A stretch of 64,000 nucleotides of DNA from Streptomyces cellostaticus. Lineage in GTDB: Bacteria; Actinomycetota; Actinomycetes; Streptomycetales; Streptomycetaceae. Location of the stretch: assembly GCF_001513965.1 (NCBI RefSeq), contig NZ_KQ948017.1, forward strand, positions 405,639-469,638, given 5' to 3'. The notes under the pieces were generated by a model, which was given only the letters and a program-made list of their open reading frames with translations, made no database searches and was not told the DNA's origin. The position numbers and the translations under genes are program-made. How positions within the stretch are numbered: position 1 is the stretch's first letter; each line of letters starts with the position of its first letter. Positions 24,399-32,499 of this stretch are shown in pieces.

Positions 24399-25520
24399 TC
24401 AATCCTTCATTCGCGCCGCCTCGGTCACGGTTTGGACTCCTCGGGCGACCGCGAGCCGGGAAGCGCCCACGACGGTGCCCAGATCTCCGACCGTGCTGCT
24501 GACCACCTCGGTGGGCCAGCTCAGGCGCGCCAGTTCGGCCCGCACACCGGGCAGGAGCTGCGGGTCCGCGCCGGTGCTGCCGCCCAGCACGATCAGCCCC
24601 GGATCCAGTACGGCGGCCACGGCGGCGGCGAGCCGGCCCACGTCGGCGGCATGGCGGGCGACGAGGGCGCGGGCCGTGGGCAGTCCCTGACCGGCGAGGG
24701 CGAAGAGCCGCTCGGTGGTGGTCGGGCACGGGCCGTCCACGCCCTGCCAGACCTCGGCGGCCCGCCGCAGCAAGGAGTGTGCGCCGATGTACTCCTCCAG
24801 GGCCTCCAGACGCGGTTCACGGCCCTGGTCCCAGGGGTAGGGCAGCCGGGCCAGCTCGCCGGCGGCGCCGTTGGCTCCCCGCAGCACCTGGCCGCCGATG
24901 ACGATGCCGAGGCCGACACCCACGCCGGTGCGCAGATAGCCGAAGGTGCGGCGGCCGCGGGCGGCGCCCTCGTGGAGCTCGGCGAGCGCCGCGCAGTTGA
25001 CGTTGTTCTCCAGGTGGACGGGAACACCCGGCGGCAGCGCGACGGCCATGGCGTCGAAGACGGGGCCGGCCTTGGCGGTCGCCGGACGCATGCCGGGGCC
25101 CTCCCCCTCCCGCGCGGTGACGTCGCCGACGGCGACGACGATGGCGCGCAGCGGGGCCGAGGCGGGGAGCACCTTCAGGGCCTCGCGCAGGGCGTCGGCC
25201 GCATCCGCCCGGGAGCCGGTGGCCTCCGCGAGCAGGGTGCCGTCCAGGGCGCAGCCCCGCACCCGGGTGAGGGCGGGGCCGAGGTCGACGGCGAGCACGG
25301 CCCCGGCGTCCGGCCCGAGCCGGTAGACGGCGGCGGTGCGGCCGGTGCCGCTGGAGGCCGTGCCGGAGTGGGCGGCGAGCCCCGCGGTCTCGAGTTCGGC
25401 CACGGCGCCGGAGACGGTCGGCTTCGAAAGGCCCGCATCGGCAGCGAGCCGGGGGCGGGTGGCAGAGCCGGCCGCGGCCAGCACGGCGAACACCGCGCGG
25501 GCGCTCTCGCTCAGGTTCAT
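24399..25520 (-). CDS. ROK-family transcriptional repressor
   Basis: A 373-residue ROK protein. An N-terminal winged HTH (residues 1 to about 60, with TRPRLAADAGLSKPTVSGAV) is fused to a sugar-kinase-like effector domain. The ATP/phosphate-binding motif is degenerate (AVDLGPALTRVRG in place of DxGGT), as expected of a repressor and not a kinase. The block HLENNVNCAALAELHEG contains the conserved Asn-Asn. The zinc-type HxCxxGxxGCxE motif is not evident. Start is ATG with AGGGGAG. It is upstream of, and codirectional with, the sugar ABC operon and divergent from a sugar kinase. The palindrome at 25607-25630 is its likely operator. Confidence 0.92.
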   Translation of the reverse strand: MNLSESARAVFAVLAAAGSATRPRLAADAGLSKPTVSGAVAELETAGLAAHSGTASSGTGRTAAVYRLGPDAGAVLAVDLGPALTRVRGCALDGTLLAEATGSRADAADALREALKVLPASAPLRAIVVAVGDVTAREGEGPGMRPATAKAGPVFDAMAVALPPGVPVHLENNVNCAALAELHEGAARGRRTFGYLRTGVGVGLGIVIGGQVLRGANGAAGELARLPYPWDQGREPRLEALEEYIGAHSLLRRAAEVWQGVDGPCPTTTERLFALAGQGLPTARALVARHAADVGRLAAAVAAVLDPGLIVLGGSTGADPQLLPGVRAELARLSWPTEVVSSTVGDLGTVVGASRLAVARGVQTVTEAARMKD

Positions 25521-25591
25521 GGTCTCCCCTAGGTTCGGGCCGCAGGGATCTGCTTCGCATGGGTGGTGCGAGGCATCGGCAGTCAGCGCCT

Positions 25592-25630
25592 CTTGACGCA
25601 CCCTACTTCGTTAGTTAATTTCCTAACGAA
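25592..25630 (+). promoter_or_regulatory. promoter with overlapping ROK-type operator
   Basis: TTGACG (25592-25597), 17 bases, then TAATTT gives a near-consensus sigma-70-type promoter for the kinase gene. A perfect inverted repeat TTCGTTAG-N8-CTAACGAA (25607-25630) covers the spacer and -10. The GTTAG/CTAAC half site and its place between a ROK gene and a sugar gene point to ROK repression of both divergent units. Confidence 0.7.
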
Positions 25631-25757
25631 CTTCACGGTACTCGCCTGCCGTGCTCCGCCAGAGGCCCGTCCCGGGGCTTCGCTACCGCTCCGGCTCCTG
25701 TTCCTCCGACACGGATCGCCCGCCGTCGCCGCACAGCACACCGACGAAAGAGGTTCC

Positions 25758-26657
25758 GTGCAGGACTCCATGCCCGTGGTGGTCGGCATCGACGTGGGTG
25801 GCACCAAGACGCATCTGCGCGCCCTCGCCCAGGACGCCTTGGTCGCCGACCACGTCCGCACGAGCAGTGGCTGGCGGCCGCACGACCCCGTGGCCGCCGC
25901 CGACTGGCTGGCCGGGCTGGTCGCCGAAGCCCTGCCCGCAGGGACGCGCGTGTCAGCCCTGGCCGTGGGCGGGCACGCCTGTGAGACCCCTCGCCAGTGC
26001 GAGCGGATACGCGCCGCCCTGCAACGGCACTTCGACGCGCCCGCGCTGGTCGTGGGCGACGCCGAACTCCTCGTACCGGCCGCAGGGCTGGACCAGGGCG
26101 TCGGCCTGGTCGCGGGCACCGGGTCGGTGGCAGTGGGCCGCTCGGCCGACGGCACGCCGGTGCAGGTCGGCGGCTGGGGCGCGGTCCTCGGGGACGAGGG
26201 CGGCGCGGCCGGGCTGGTCCGGGAGGCCGCGCGGGCCTGCTGGTCCGCCCATGACCGCGGTGCGCAGCCCGACGCGCTGGCCGCCGGGCTGCTCGACGCG
26301 TTCGGCGTGCCCGAAGTGCCCGCGCTCGGCGCGGCGTTGGAGCGTGCCACGGACGTCTCCGCCGAGTGGGGACGGCATGCCCCGGTCCTCTTCTCGGCCG
26401 CCGAGGCGGGTTCCCGGCTCGCCCGCGAGGTGATAGCCGCCGGGGGCCACTCGCTCGCCGCGCTGGTCGTCCGGCTCGCCGACCGCGGTGTCGCCGTCGA
26501 CGACGTGGTGGTCGCGGGCAGCACCGTCCTCACCCAGCCGCTGCTGTACGACGCCTTCGCCGCCGCGCTCGCCGACGCCCTGCCCGGAGCCCGGCCGGAG
26601 CCGCTGCGGGTGCCGCCCGTCAACGGGGCAATGGCGCTGGCGTGTTCGATCGTGTGA
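25758..26657 (+). CDS. BadF/BadG/BcrA/D-type sugar kinase (N-acetylglucosamine kinase-like)
   Basis: A 299-residue ASKHA-fold kinase. The phosphate-1 loop is GIDVGGTKTHL (about residue 10), phosphate-2/adenosine motifs appear as VAGTGSVAVG (about 112) and GWGAVLGDEGGA (about 133), and VVAGSTVLTQPLL is near 260. This matches the N-acetylglucosamine/glucosamine kinase branch of the BadF/BadG family, which phosphorylates amino sugars with ATP. Start GTG with AAAGAGG; an internal ATG four codons later is possible. It lies divergent from the ROK repressor and the sugar ABC operon, so it may phosphorylate the monosaccharide released from the imported sugar. Confidence 0.85.
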   Translation: MQDSMPVVVGIDVGGTKTHLRALAQDALVADHVRTSSGWRPHDPVAAADWLAGLVAEALPAGTRVSALAVGGHACETPRQCERIRAALQRHFDAPALVVGDAELLVPAAGLDQGVGLVAGTGSVAVGRSADGTPVQVGGWGAVLGDEGGAAGLVREAARACWSAHDRGAQPDALAAGLLDAFGVPEVPALGAALERATDVSAEWGRHAPVLFSAAEAGSRLAREVIAAGGHSLAALVVRLADRGVAVDDVVVAGSTVLTQPLLYDAFAAALADALPGARPEPLRVPPVNGAMALACSIV

Positions 26658-26834
26658 ACCGCGCGTCCCGCGTTCACCTCCCGAACACCCACAGGTCGCC
26701 GACGTCTCCCCGGCGGGACACACCCCGGCTCTAGATATTCACTCGTTCAACTTCTTCTCCACGGGATCGCACAACTCGGCACAGCGGACCGGTCGTTCTC
26801 GTGGGCCCCGCCCTGATTCCAGAGAGGCACACGC

Positions 26835-28760
26835 ATGCCGTCACCCGCCGGACCCCGCTCCACCTCGCCGGCCCGTGGAACCATCCCGAACCGGCGCGGC
26901 TTCCTCAGGACCTCGCTGGGCGCGTCGGCCGGCGTGCTCGCCGCCCCGGCCTTCGCCACCTGGCTGTCCGCCGCCGACGCGAAGGCCGCCACCGCACCCG
27001 CCGCGTTCGTGGACGACTACAGGACCAACGTCCCCGGCAACCTCACCCCCGAGACCAACGCGGTGGTCCGGATCCTCGGCGGCTTCGCCCAGGTCTGGAA
27101 GACCGGCTCCGCCTGGAACAGCGGCGCCCCGCTGCGCCCCGAGGTGCTGCGCGCCAACATGCGCTACTGCGCCCGGATCACCACCGAGCGCACGGACGCG
27201 CAGGCGAAGGAGGCGTTCGTCTACGACCGCCAGCACCAGAGCTACGCGATGATCGCCGGCCTCGGTCCGCTGGCCGACCTGTACAAGGCGGGTGCCAAGG
27301 CGGTCACGTCGATCACCACCGCGCCGGACGGCACCCCGGCGACCACCGTCAGCGACGCCGTACCCGCGAACGCCCCGGCGGGCTCGGCGCTCGGCGCAGG
27401 CTCCCACGACTCCGCGCTGGGCAAGGTCGCCGAGCTGGTCGACACCGTGCGCGGCCCGTACGCCTCCGGCAACCCGGCCAAGTACGCCTACCAGTACCCG
27501 CGTCCGTGGCGCATGAACGAGGACAGCGAGGTGGTCGACACCGGGAAGACCGACGCGTTCGGCTACCCGGTGTACGCGTCCGACGTGGTCGTCGCCCCGC
27601 AGCTGCTGCGCCAGCGCGGCACCTCCCCGACCGACGACGGCGGCTTCCCGAGCGGTCACACCAACGCCTTCCACCTGGCCGCGCTGGCATACGCGTACGC
27701 GGTTCCGGAGCGGTTCCAGGAGCTGGTGACGCGCGCCTTCGAGCTGAGCCACACCCGGATCGTGGCGGGCATGCACAACACGGTCGACGTCATCGGCGGC
27801 CGTGTCATGGCCACCGCGCTGGCCGCGGCCACCCTCGCCGACCCGGCCAACGCCGGCCTGAAGGCGGCGGCCCGCACCCAGGCCCTCGCCTACTTCACCG
27901 CACAGACCGGCACCACCGCCGACACCCTCCACGCCTACGCGCACCCGGACACCGACCCGTACGCCGACCGGGACGCCAACGCCTGCTCCGTCCGGCCCCG
28001 GCTGACGTATGTGCTCACCCGGCAGGGCCACAGCGCGCCGCTGACCGTACCCAAGGGCGCCGAGGTACTGCTGGAGACCCGGCTGCCGTACCTGGACGCC
28101 GCCCAGCGCCGCGAGGTGCTGCGCAGCACCGGACTGCCCGCCGGGTACGTGCTGCTCGACGGCTTCGAGCAGTGGGGGCGGCTGAACCTGTTCGCCGCAG
28201 CCGACGGGTACGGCGCCTTCGCCGGCGACGTCACGGTCACCATGGACGCGGCCGCCGGCGGCTTCTCGGCGGCCGACAGCTGGCGCAACGACATCGACGG
28301 ACGCGGCGGCCTGACCAAGCGGGGCACGGGCACGCTGACGCTGACCGGCCGCAACCGGTACACGGGCGGGACGTTGCTGGAGGCCGGCACGCTGGCCGCC
28401 GCTTCCGAGGACGCGCTCGGCCACGGGGACGTGCGGGTCTCGGACGGCACGCTGCAGGTCGGGGAGCGGCTGAAGCTGCGCGGGGGCTACGCCCAGGACG
28501 CGGGCACGCTGGAGGTCACCCTGCGCGCGGGCCGCAAGGCTCCGCTGGCCGTGAAGCACCTCGCGGTGCTGGGCCGTTCGGCCGTGCTGTCGCTGCGGCT
28601 CGACACCGAGCGGCCGCCGGCCGCGGGCAGCACGCTGCCGGTGCTCGACGTGCCCCGGCTGCGCGGGCAGTTCGACCGCGTCGAGGTGAACTCCGACGGG
28701 CTGCGCGCCGTACCCGTGTACACGGCAGAAGGTCTGTCGGTACGACTCGTGAAGCGGTGA
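26835..28760 (+). CDS. Tat-exported PAP2 acid phosphatase/haloperoxidase-like protein with C-terminal autotransporter-type repeat
   Basis: A 641-residue secreted protein. A Tat signal (NRRGFLRTSLGASAGVLA, about 19-36) ends near ADAKAA. The catalytic domain (about 45-330) has the complete vanadate-haloperoxidase/class A acid phosphatase set: KYAYQYPRP (K-x6-RP, about 218), FPSGHTN (about 271) and SHTRIVAGMHNTVD (about 309). The C-terminal part holds a PATR-type beta-strand repeat, with GLTKRGTGTLTLTGRNRYTGG (about 495-515) and then LLEAGTLAAASEDALG. This repeat is characteristic of Gram-negative autotransporter passengers and here may extend into a short beta-helix. Probably a secreted phosphatase acting on phosphate esters. 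ATG start behind AGAGAGG. Confidence 0.88.
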   Translation: MPSPAGPRSTSPARGTIPNRRGFLRTSLGASAGVLAAPAFATWLSAADAKAATAPAAFVDDYRTNVPGNLTPETNAVVRILGGFAQVWKTGSAWNSGAPLRPEVLRANMRYCARITTERTDAQAKEAFVYDRQHQSYAMIAGLGPLADLYKAGAKAVTSITTAPDGTPATTVSDAVPANAPAGSALGAGSHDSALGKVAELVDTVRGPYASGNPAKYAYQYPRPWRMNEDSEVVDTGKTDAFGYPVYASDVVVAPQLLRQRGTSPTDDGGFPSGHTNAFHLAALAYAYAVPERFQELVTRAFELSHTRIVAGMHNTVDVIGGRVMATALAAATLADPANAGLKAAARTQALAYFTAQTGTTADTLHAYAHPDTDPYADRDANACSVRPRLTYVLTRQGHSAPLTVPKGAEVLLETRLPYLDAAQRREVLRSTGLPAGYVLLDGFEQWGRLNLFAAADGYGAFAGDVTVTMDAAAGGFSAADSWRNDIDGRGGLTKRGTGTLTLTGRNRYTGGTLLEAGTLAAASEDALGHGDVRVSDGTLQVGERLKLRGGYAQDAGTLEVTLRAGRKAPLAVKHLAVLGRSAVLSLRLDTERPPAAGSTLPVLDVPRLRGQFDRVEVNSDGLRAVPVYTAEGLSVRLVKR

Positions 28761-28765
28761 CGCCT

Positions 28766-28828
28766 GCGGTGACGGGAGCGGTGCGACAGTGGGGCCGTGA
28801 TCCGGTCCCCGATCGCTCCCGTCACCGC
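28766..28828 (+). terminator. long stem-loop terminator
   Basis: GCGGTGACGGGAGCG (28766-28780) pairs perfectly over 15 bases with CGCTCCCGTCACCGC (28814-28828). The 33-base loop has a further GGGGCC/GGTCCCC stem. It begins five bases after the phosphatase stop, so it most likely ends that transcript and separates it from the glycosyltransferase gene. There is no T-run. Confidence 0.8.
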
Positions 28829-28852
28829 GCGGCCGGTGTCACCGCGGGGCGG

Positions 28853-30580
28853 ATGATGGCGCGCGAACAGCACACGGTCCCCATGGTCCGGGCGGCCCGG
28901 GCGGTCCTGGCACCCGAGGCCCCCGGCGGTGACGGCCCTGCGCGCAGTACGGCCCGGGCGCGTCCGTACGCCTGGCTGCGCCGCCGGCGGCGGTGGCCGG
29001 TGCCGCTCCTGGTGGCGCTGCTGCTGGCCCAGATGGCCGCCGCGATGGTCACCACGGCCGTCCAGCAGACGCCCACCATCGACGAACCCGTGTACGTGGC
29101 GACGGCCACCGACTACCTGCACGAACACCGGCTGCGTTACAACCCCGAGCACCCGCCGCTCGGCAAGCTGCTGATCGCGGCCGGCGTGGCGGTGGCAGGC
29201 CCGCACTACGACCCGTCCTCCACCGGCACCCAGGGCGAGGTGGGCCGGCATCTGCTGTACGAGTCGGGCAACGATCCCTGGCGGCTGATGCTGTGGGCGC
29301 GGCTGCCGGTGATCGTGCTGACCCTGCTGTTCGGTCTTGTCGTGTTCGCGTTCGCCCGTGAACTGGTGAGTGCCGTGGGCGCACTGGTGGCGCTCGCGCT
29401 GTACGCCTTCTCCCCGGACGTGATCGCGCACGGCTCGCTGGCCACGCTGGACGTGCCGGCGGCCGGGTTCGTGCTGACGGCCGCCTGGCTGGTGTGGCGG
29501 GCCCGGCGCCGGCCCCTGCGGTACGTGCCGCTCGCCGGGGCGGCGCTCGGGGCGGCCGTGGCGACCAAGATGAGCGCGCTGCTGGCGGTCCCGGTGGTGA
29601 TGCTGCTCGCGGGGGTGTCGGTGTGGGGCGCCCGGGGCGGTGCCGACCGGCGGCGGAGGGTGCTCCTGGGGCTCGCGGGGGCGGCGGTCGTGGCGCTGGC
29701 GGCGGTCGCCGTCGTCTGGGCCGCGTATCTGGCGGTCGACCCGCGGCTGAGGTTCGTGCCCGCCGAGCCGGTGCCGGCCGTGCACGGGCTGCGCGGGCGG
29801 CTGACGGACCTGCTGCCGCTGCCGCGCGCGTACCGGGCCGGGATGCGGGTGCAGTTCGGGCTGGAGGACTACCCCTGGCAGGGCTACCTGTTCGGGCACG
29901 TGTACACGGGCTCGCTCTGGTACTACCTGCCGGCCGCCCTGCTGGTGAAGACGCCGCTCGGGCTGCTCGGGCTGGGCGCGGCCGGTGCCGTCGCGGCCGT
30001 GACGCTACGGCGGCTGCGGCCCGCGGCGCCGTATCTGCTGCTGCCGCCCGTGGTGCTGCTGGCGGCGGCGATGACGGGCTCGCGGGACTTCGGGACGCGG
30101 TACGCGCTGTTCGTGCCGATGTTCCTCGCGGTGGCGGGAGCCGGTGTGCTCGCGCTGCGGTGGCGGCGGGCGGGGCTGCTGACCGGGCTGCTGGTGCTGT
30201 GGGTGGCGGTCGGTTCGCTGCGCACGTTCCCGTACTACCTGCCGTACGCCAACGAGGCGTTCGGCGGGCCGGCGCACACCCACCGGCTGCTGCACGACTC
30301 CAACGTGGACTGGGGCCAGGACCTGGGACGGCTCGCCGACCGCCTGCGGCAGCGGTACCCGGGCGAGCGGGTGTGGCTGGTCTACAAGGGCAGCGGTGTG
30401 CCGTCGTACTACGGCATCCGTGCTTCCGATCCGCGCAAGGTGCCGTCGGACCGGGTGCATGGGTTGCTGGTCGTGTCGGACTCGGCGGCCGCCAAGGCAC
30501 GGGGCGAACTGGCCGAATTGATCGATTCGAGCCGTCCGGTCGATCAAGTGGGTGATTCGATCACGCTGTACCGGCGGTGA
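28853..30580 (+). CDS. polyprenol-dependent membrane glycosyltransferase (GT39/GT83-like)
   Basis: A 575-residue polytopic protein with about ten helices after a basic N-terminus (ARPYAWLRRRRRWP). The first external loop has TPTIDEPVYVATATDYL (about 90), with the Asp-Glu pair of GT-C enzymes, then YNPEHPPLGKLL, the HPP(L/V)xK element typical of the PMT/ArnT class. A hydrophilic C-terminal domain with DSNVDWGQDLGRLADRL is common in actinobacterial members. It likely mannosylates or glycosylates exported proteins or lipids using a lipid-phosphate sugar. Start uncertain: two adjacent ATGs and a third ten codons later are all weakly supported by ribosome binding sites. Separated from the preceding gene by a strong hairpin. 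Confidence 0.87.
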   Translation: MMAREQHTVPMVRAARAVLAPEAPGGDGPARSTARARPYAWLRRRRRWPVPLLVALLLAQMAAAMVTTAVQQTPTIDEPVYVATATDYLHEHRLRYNPEHPPLGKLLIAAGVAVAGPHYDPSSTGTQGEVGRHLLYESGNDPWRLMLWARLPVIVLTLLFGLVVFAFARELVSAVGALVALALYAFSPDVIAHGSLATLDVPAAGFVLTAAWLVWRARRRPLRYVPLAGAALGAAVATKMSALLAVPVVMLLAGVSVWGARGGADRRRRVLLGLAGAAVVALAAVAVVWAAYLAVDPRLRFVPAEPVPAVHGLRGRLTDLLPLPRAYRAGMRVQFGLEDYPWQGYLFGHVYTGSLWYYLPAALLVKTPLGLLGLGAAGAVAAVTLRRLRPAAPYLLLPPVVLLAAAMTGSRDFGTRYALFVPMFLAVAGAGVLALRWRRAGLLTGLLVLWVAVGSLRTFPYYLPYANEAFGGPAHTHRLLHDSNVDWGQDLGRLADRLRQRYPGERVWLVYKGSGVPSYYGIRASDPRKVPSDRVHGLLVVSDSAAAKARGELAELIDSSRPVDQVGDSITLYRR

Positions 30581-30661
30581 GCATCCGCCCCGTCACCACC
30601 CCTGGTCACCAGGGTCGGTGAGCTATGTTGAGTGGTCGTGGGAGACAAAGGAGGCAGACCG

Positions 30662-31579
30662 GTGTCCTCGCCGCAGCATGCACGCGCCCAGGCATCAGCG
30701 ATCACCTCGGGCAAGACCGTGCCGGAGGCCGAGGCGGCACCGACCTCCCAGCTCAGGGAACTCTTCGACGGGCCCCGGCTGTCCCCGGGTCAGCGGCGGG
30801 TCGCCCAGTACCTGATCGAGCACATCACCGAGGCTGCGTTTCTGTCGATCACCGAGCTGGCGGACCGCGTCGGGGTCAGCCAGCCCTCCGTCACCCGCTT
30901 CGCCGCCGCGGTCGGCTTCAGCGGTTACCCGGCGCTGCGGGAGAAGCTCCAGGCGATCGCGCTGAGCACCCTGGCCGGCGGCCCCGGCGAGGAGAACCGC
31001 GCCAACGAGCTCCAGGCGGCCGTCGACGCCGAGATCCAGAACCTGGAGAACCTGCGCCGCGACTTCGCCGACCCCGACCGGGTGATCCGCATCGGCCGCG
31101 CGCTGTCCCGCTCCACTCCGCTGACCGTGCTGGGCCTGCGCATCTCCGTGTCGCTGGCCGAGTACTTCGGCTATGCCGCCCGCCGTATCCATCCCGACGT
31201 ACGGCTGGTGACACGGGGCGGCAGCGTGGCCTACGACGCGCTGCTCCAGTCGCGCGAGGCCGGCGGCACCTGGGTGCTGGCGTTCGCCATGCCCCGGCAC
31301 GCGCAGGAGACGCTCACCGCGCTCCGGGTGGCGCGCGGCGCGGGCCTGAAGGTCGCGCTGATCACCGACCTGGCCCTCGGTCCGCTGGCCGACGAGGCCG
31401 ACGTCACCTTCGCCACCGGCACCGGCTCCCGTCTGGTCTTCGACTCCTACGGGGCCCCCGGCATGCTGGCCGCGGCGCTGCTGCAGGCCATGACCGACGC
31501 CGATCCGGAGCGCACACAGGCCCGCCTGGAGAAGTACGAGCAGGTGGCCGACCAGCACCAGTTCTTCCTCCGGGACTGA
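30662..31579 (+). CDS. MurR/RpiR-family transcriptional regulator
   Basis: A 305-residue regulator. An N-terminal HTH_6 domain (about 40-115) contains AQYLIEHITEAAFLSITELA and VGVSQPSVTRFAAAVGFSGY, the RpiR recognition helix. A C-terminal SIS domain (about 140-280) contains LRISVSLAEYFGYAARRI and the phosphosugar-type loop in AFAMPRHAQETLTA. Members sense phosphosugars such as MurNAc-6-phosphate or ribose phosphate. Start GTG, with an excellent AAAGGAGG seven bases upstream. It stands alone, and no sugar-phosphate enzyme is adjacent. The preceding gene ends 81 bases upstream. Confidence 0.92.
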   Translation: MSSPQHARAQASAITSGKTVPEAEAAPTSQLRELFDGPRLSPGQRRVAQYLIEHITEAAFLSITELADRVGVSQPSVTRFAAAVGFSGYPALREKLQAIALSTLAGGPGEENRANELQAAVDAEIQNLENLRRDFADPDRVIRIGRALSRSTPLTVLGLRISVSLAEYFGYAARRIHPDVRLVTRGGSVAYDALLQSREAGGTWVLAFAMPRHAQETLTALRVARGAGLKVALITDLALGPLADEADVTFATGTGSRLVFDSYGAPGMLAAALLQAMTDADPERTQARLEKYEQVADQHQFFLRD

Positions 31580-32028
31580 TCCTTTCGCCGGGGCGGACCG
31601 TCCCCGCAGTTCTTCCTGGCGAGCGCCCCGGCCACGGGGATCATTCGCCAGCCGGGGATCATTCGCCACATATCGCGCATGAATGTTTTCATACGTCTTG
31701 CAAAGCGGACGGCATATATAAATACTGCTCACGGATCGCGTCCGGCCCACTCCGGGCACGGTCCGCACCCGCGGGTTCGCCGCTCGCACACCGCCCCGAG
31801 AAAGCCGACGGACCGCCATGCGCACGCAAGCCCGCCCGCCGCGCCGGTTCCCGTCGCCCGGGGCCCCCGTACGGACATCCCCAGCCGCCGTGTCCTACCC
31901 ACGTCGGCGCCCGGGGTGTTCGGTGGCGCACCGCCTCGGCGATGCGCCCGTGGCGGCCCCGGTCATCCCCTAGACCGGGGCCGCCCCAAACCGTCGGACC
32001 ACCCTCACGACGCCGCACACCGGAAGCG
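31580..32028. other. 450-base intergenic region with tandem repeat and AT-rich stretch
   Basis: No convincing gene lies here. CGGGGATCATTCGCCA occurs twice head to tail (31635-31650 and 31653-31668). It is followed by an unusually AT-rich segment (about 31665-31740) with ATGAA-TGTT-TTCAT and TATATAAATA, probably the promoter region of the next gene. The rest (31741-32028) is GC-rich; a 51-codon reading from 31818 lacks clear coding character. Confidence 0.6.
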
Positions 32029-32409
32029 ATGAACATGCCCCTGACCACCACGCGCATCAGTCCCGACTGGCCCTGTCAGGTCAAGACGCCGGGCAGCTAC
32101 GACTGGGAACGCTCGGCGGCCAAGTGGCTGCGCGAGCTGATCCCGGCGCGCTACGCCAGCTACCCGGCGCTGATCCGGCATCCCGTGCTGCTCGCCCGGC
32201 ACGCGCAGCTCCAGGTCCAGCAGGAGATCCGGGTGGCCCGGACGGCCCTGCAGACCGCTCGGGCCGAGCTGCCCATGCTCGGTCTGCCCGAGTCGGTGAT
32301 CGAGCACACGATCAAGCTGTACGCGGCCGAGGTCATGCAGCTTCAGCACATCGCGCGCAGTGTCCGCGCGGTCAGCGACGCACTGGTCGGACGCGGCCCC
32401 GGCCGCTGA
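32029..32409 (+). CDS. conserved hypothetical protein, helical
   Basis: A 126-residue protein without signal or membrane segment. The N-terminal third (TRISPDWPCQ, YDWERSAAKWLRELIPARYASY) is aromatic-rich. The rest is two long amphipathic helices rich in Gln and Arg (LLARHAQLQVQQEIRVARTA; LYAAEVMQLQHIARSVRAVS) that could form a coiled coil or helical hairpin. I do not recognise a family. Start ATG behind GGAAG; a second in-frame ATG two codons later is possible. It has a long upstream region with its own likely promoter, and the next gene starts 90 bases downstream. Confidence 0.75.
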   Translation: MNMPLTTTRISPDWPCQVKTPGSYDWERSAAKWLRELIPARYASYPALIRHPVLLARHAQLQVQQEIRVARTALQTARAELPMLGLPESVIEHTIKLYAAEVMQLQHIARSVRAVSDALVGRGPGR

Positions 32410-32499
32410 GCGAACCGCCCGCCGGGCCCGCCCCCCATGCACGAAGCCGAACGTGGCAGACGAGTGATCTGACGGGCCGAGGTGTGCCATGCTCGTCGC

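Noticed and set aside
31818..31973. 51-codon reading in the 31.6-32.0 kb gap
   Set aside because: Arg/Pro-rich, no ribosome binding site, composition like random high-GC DNA.
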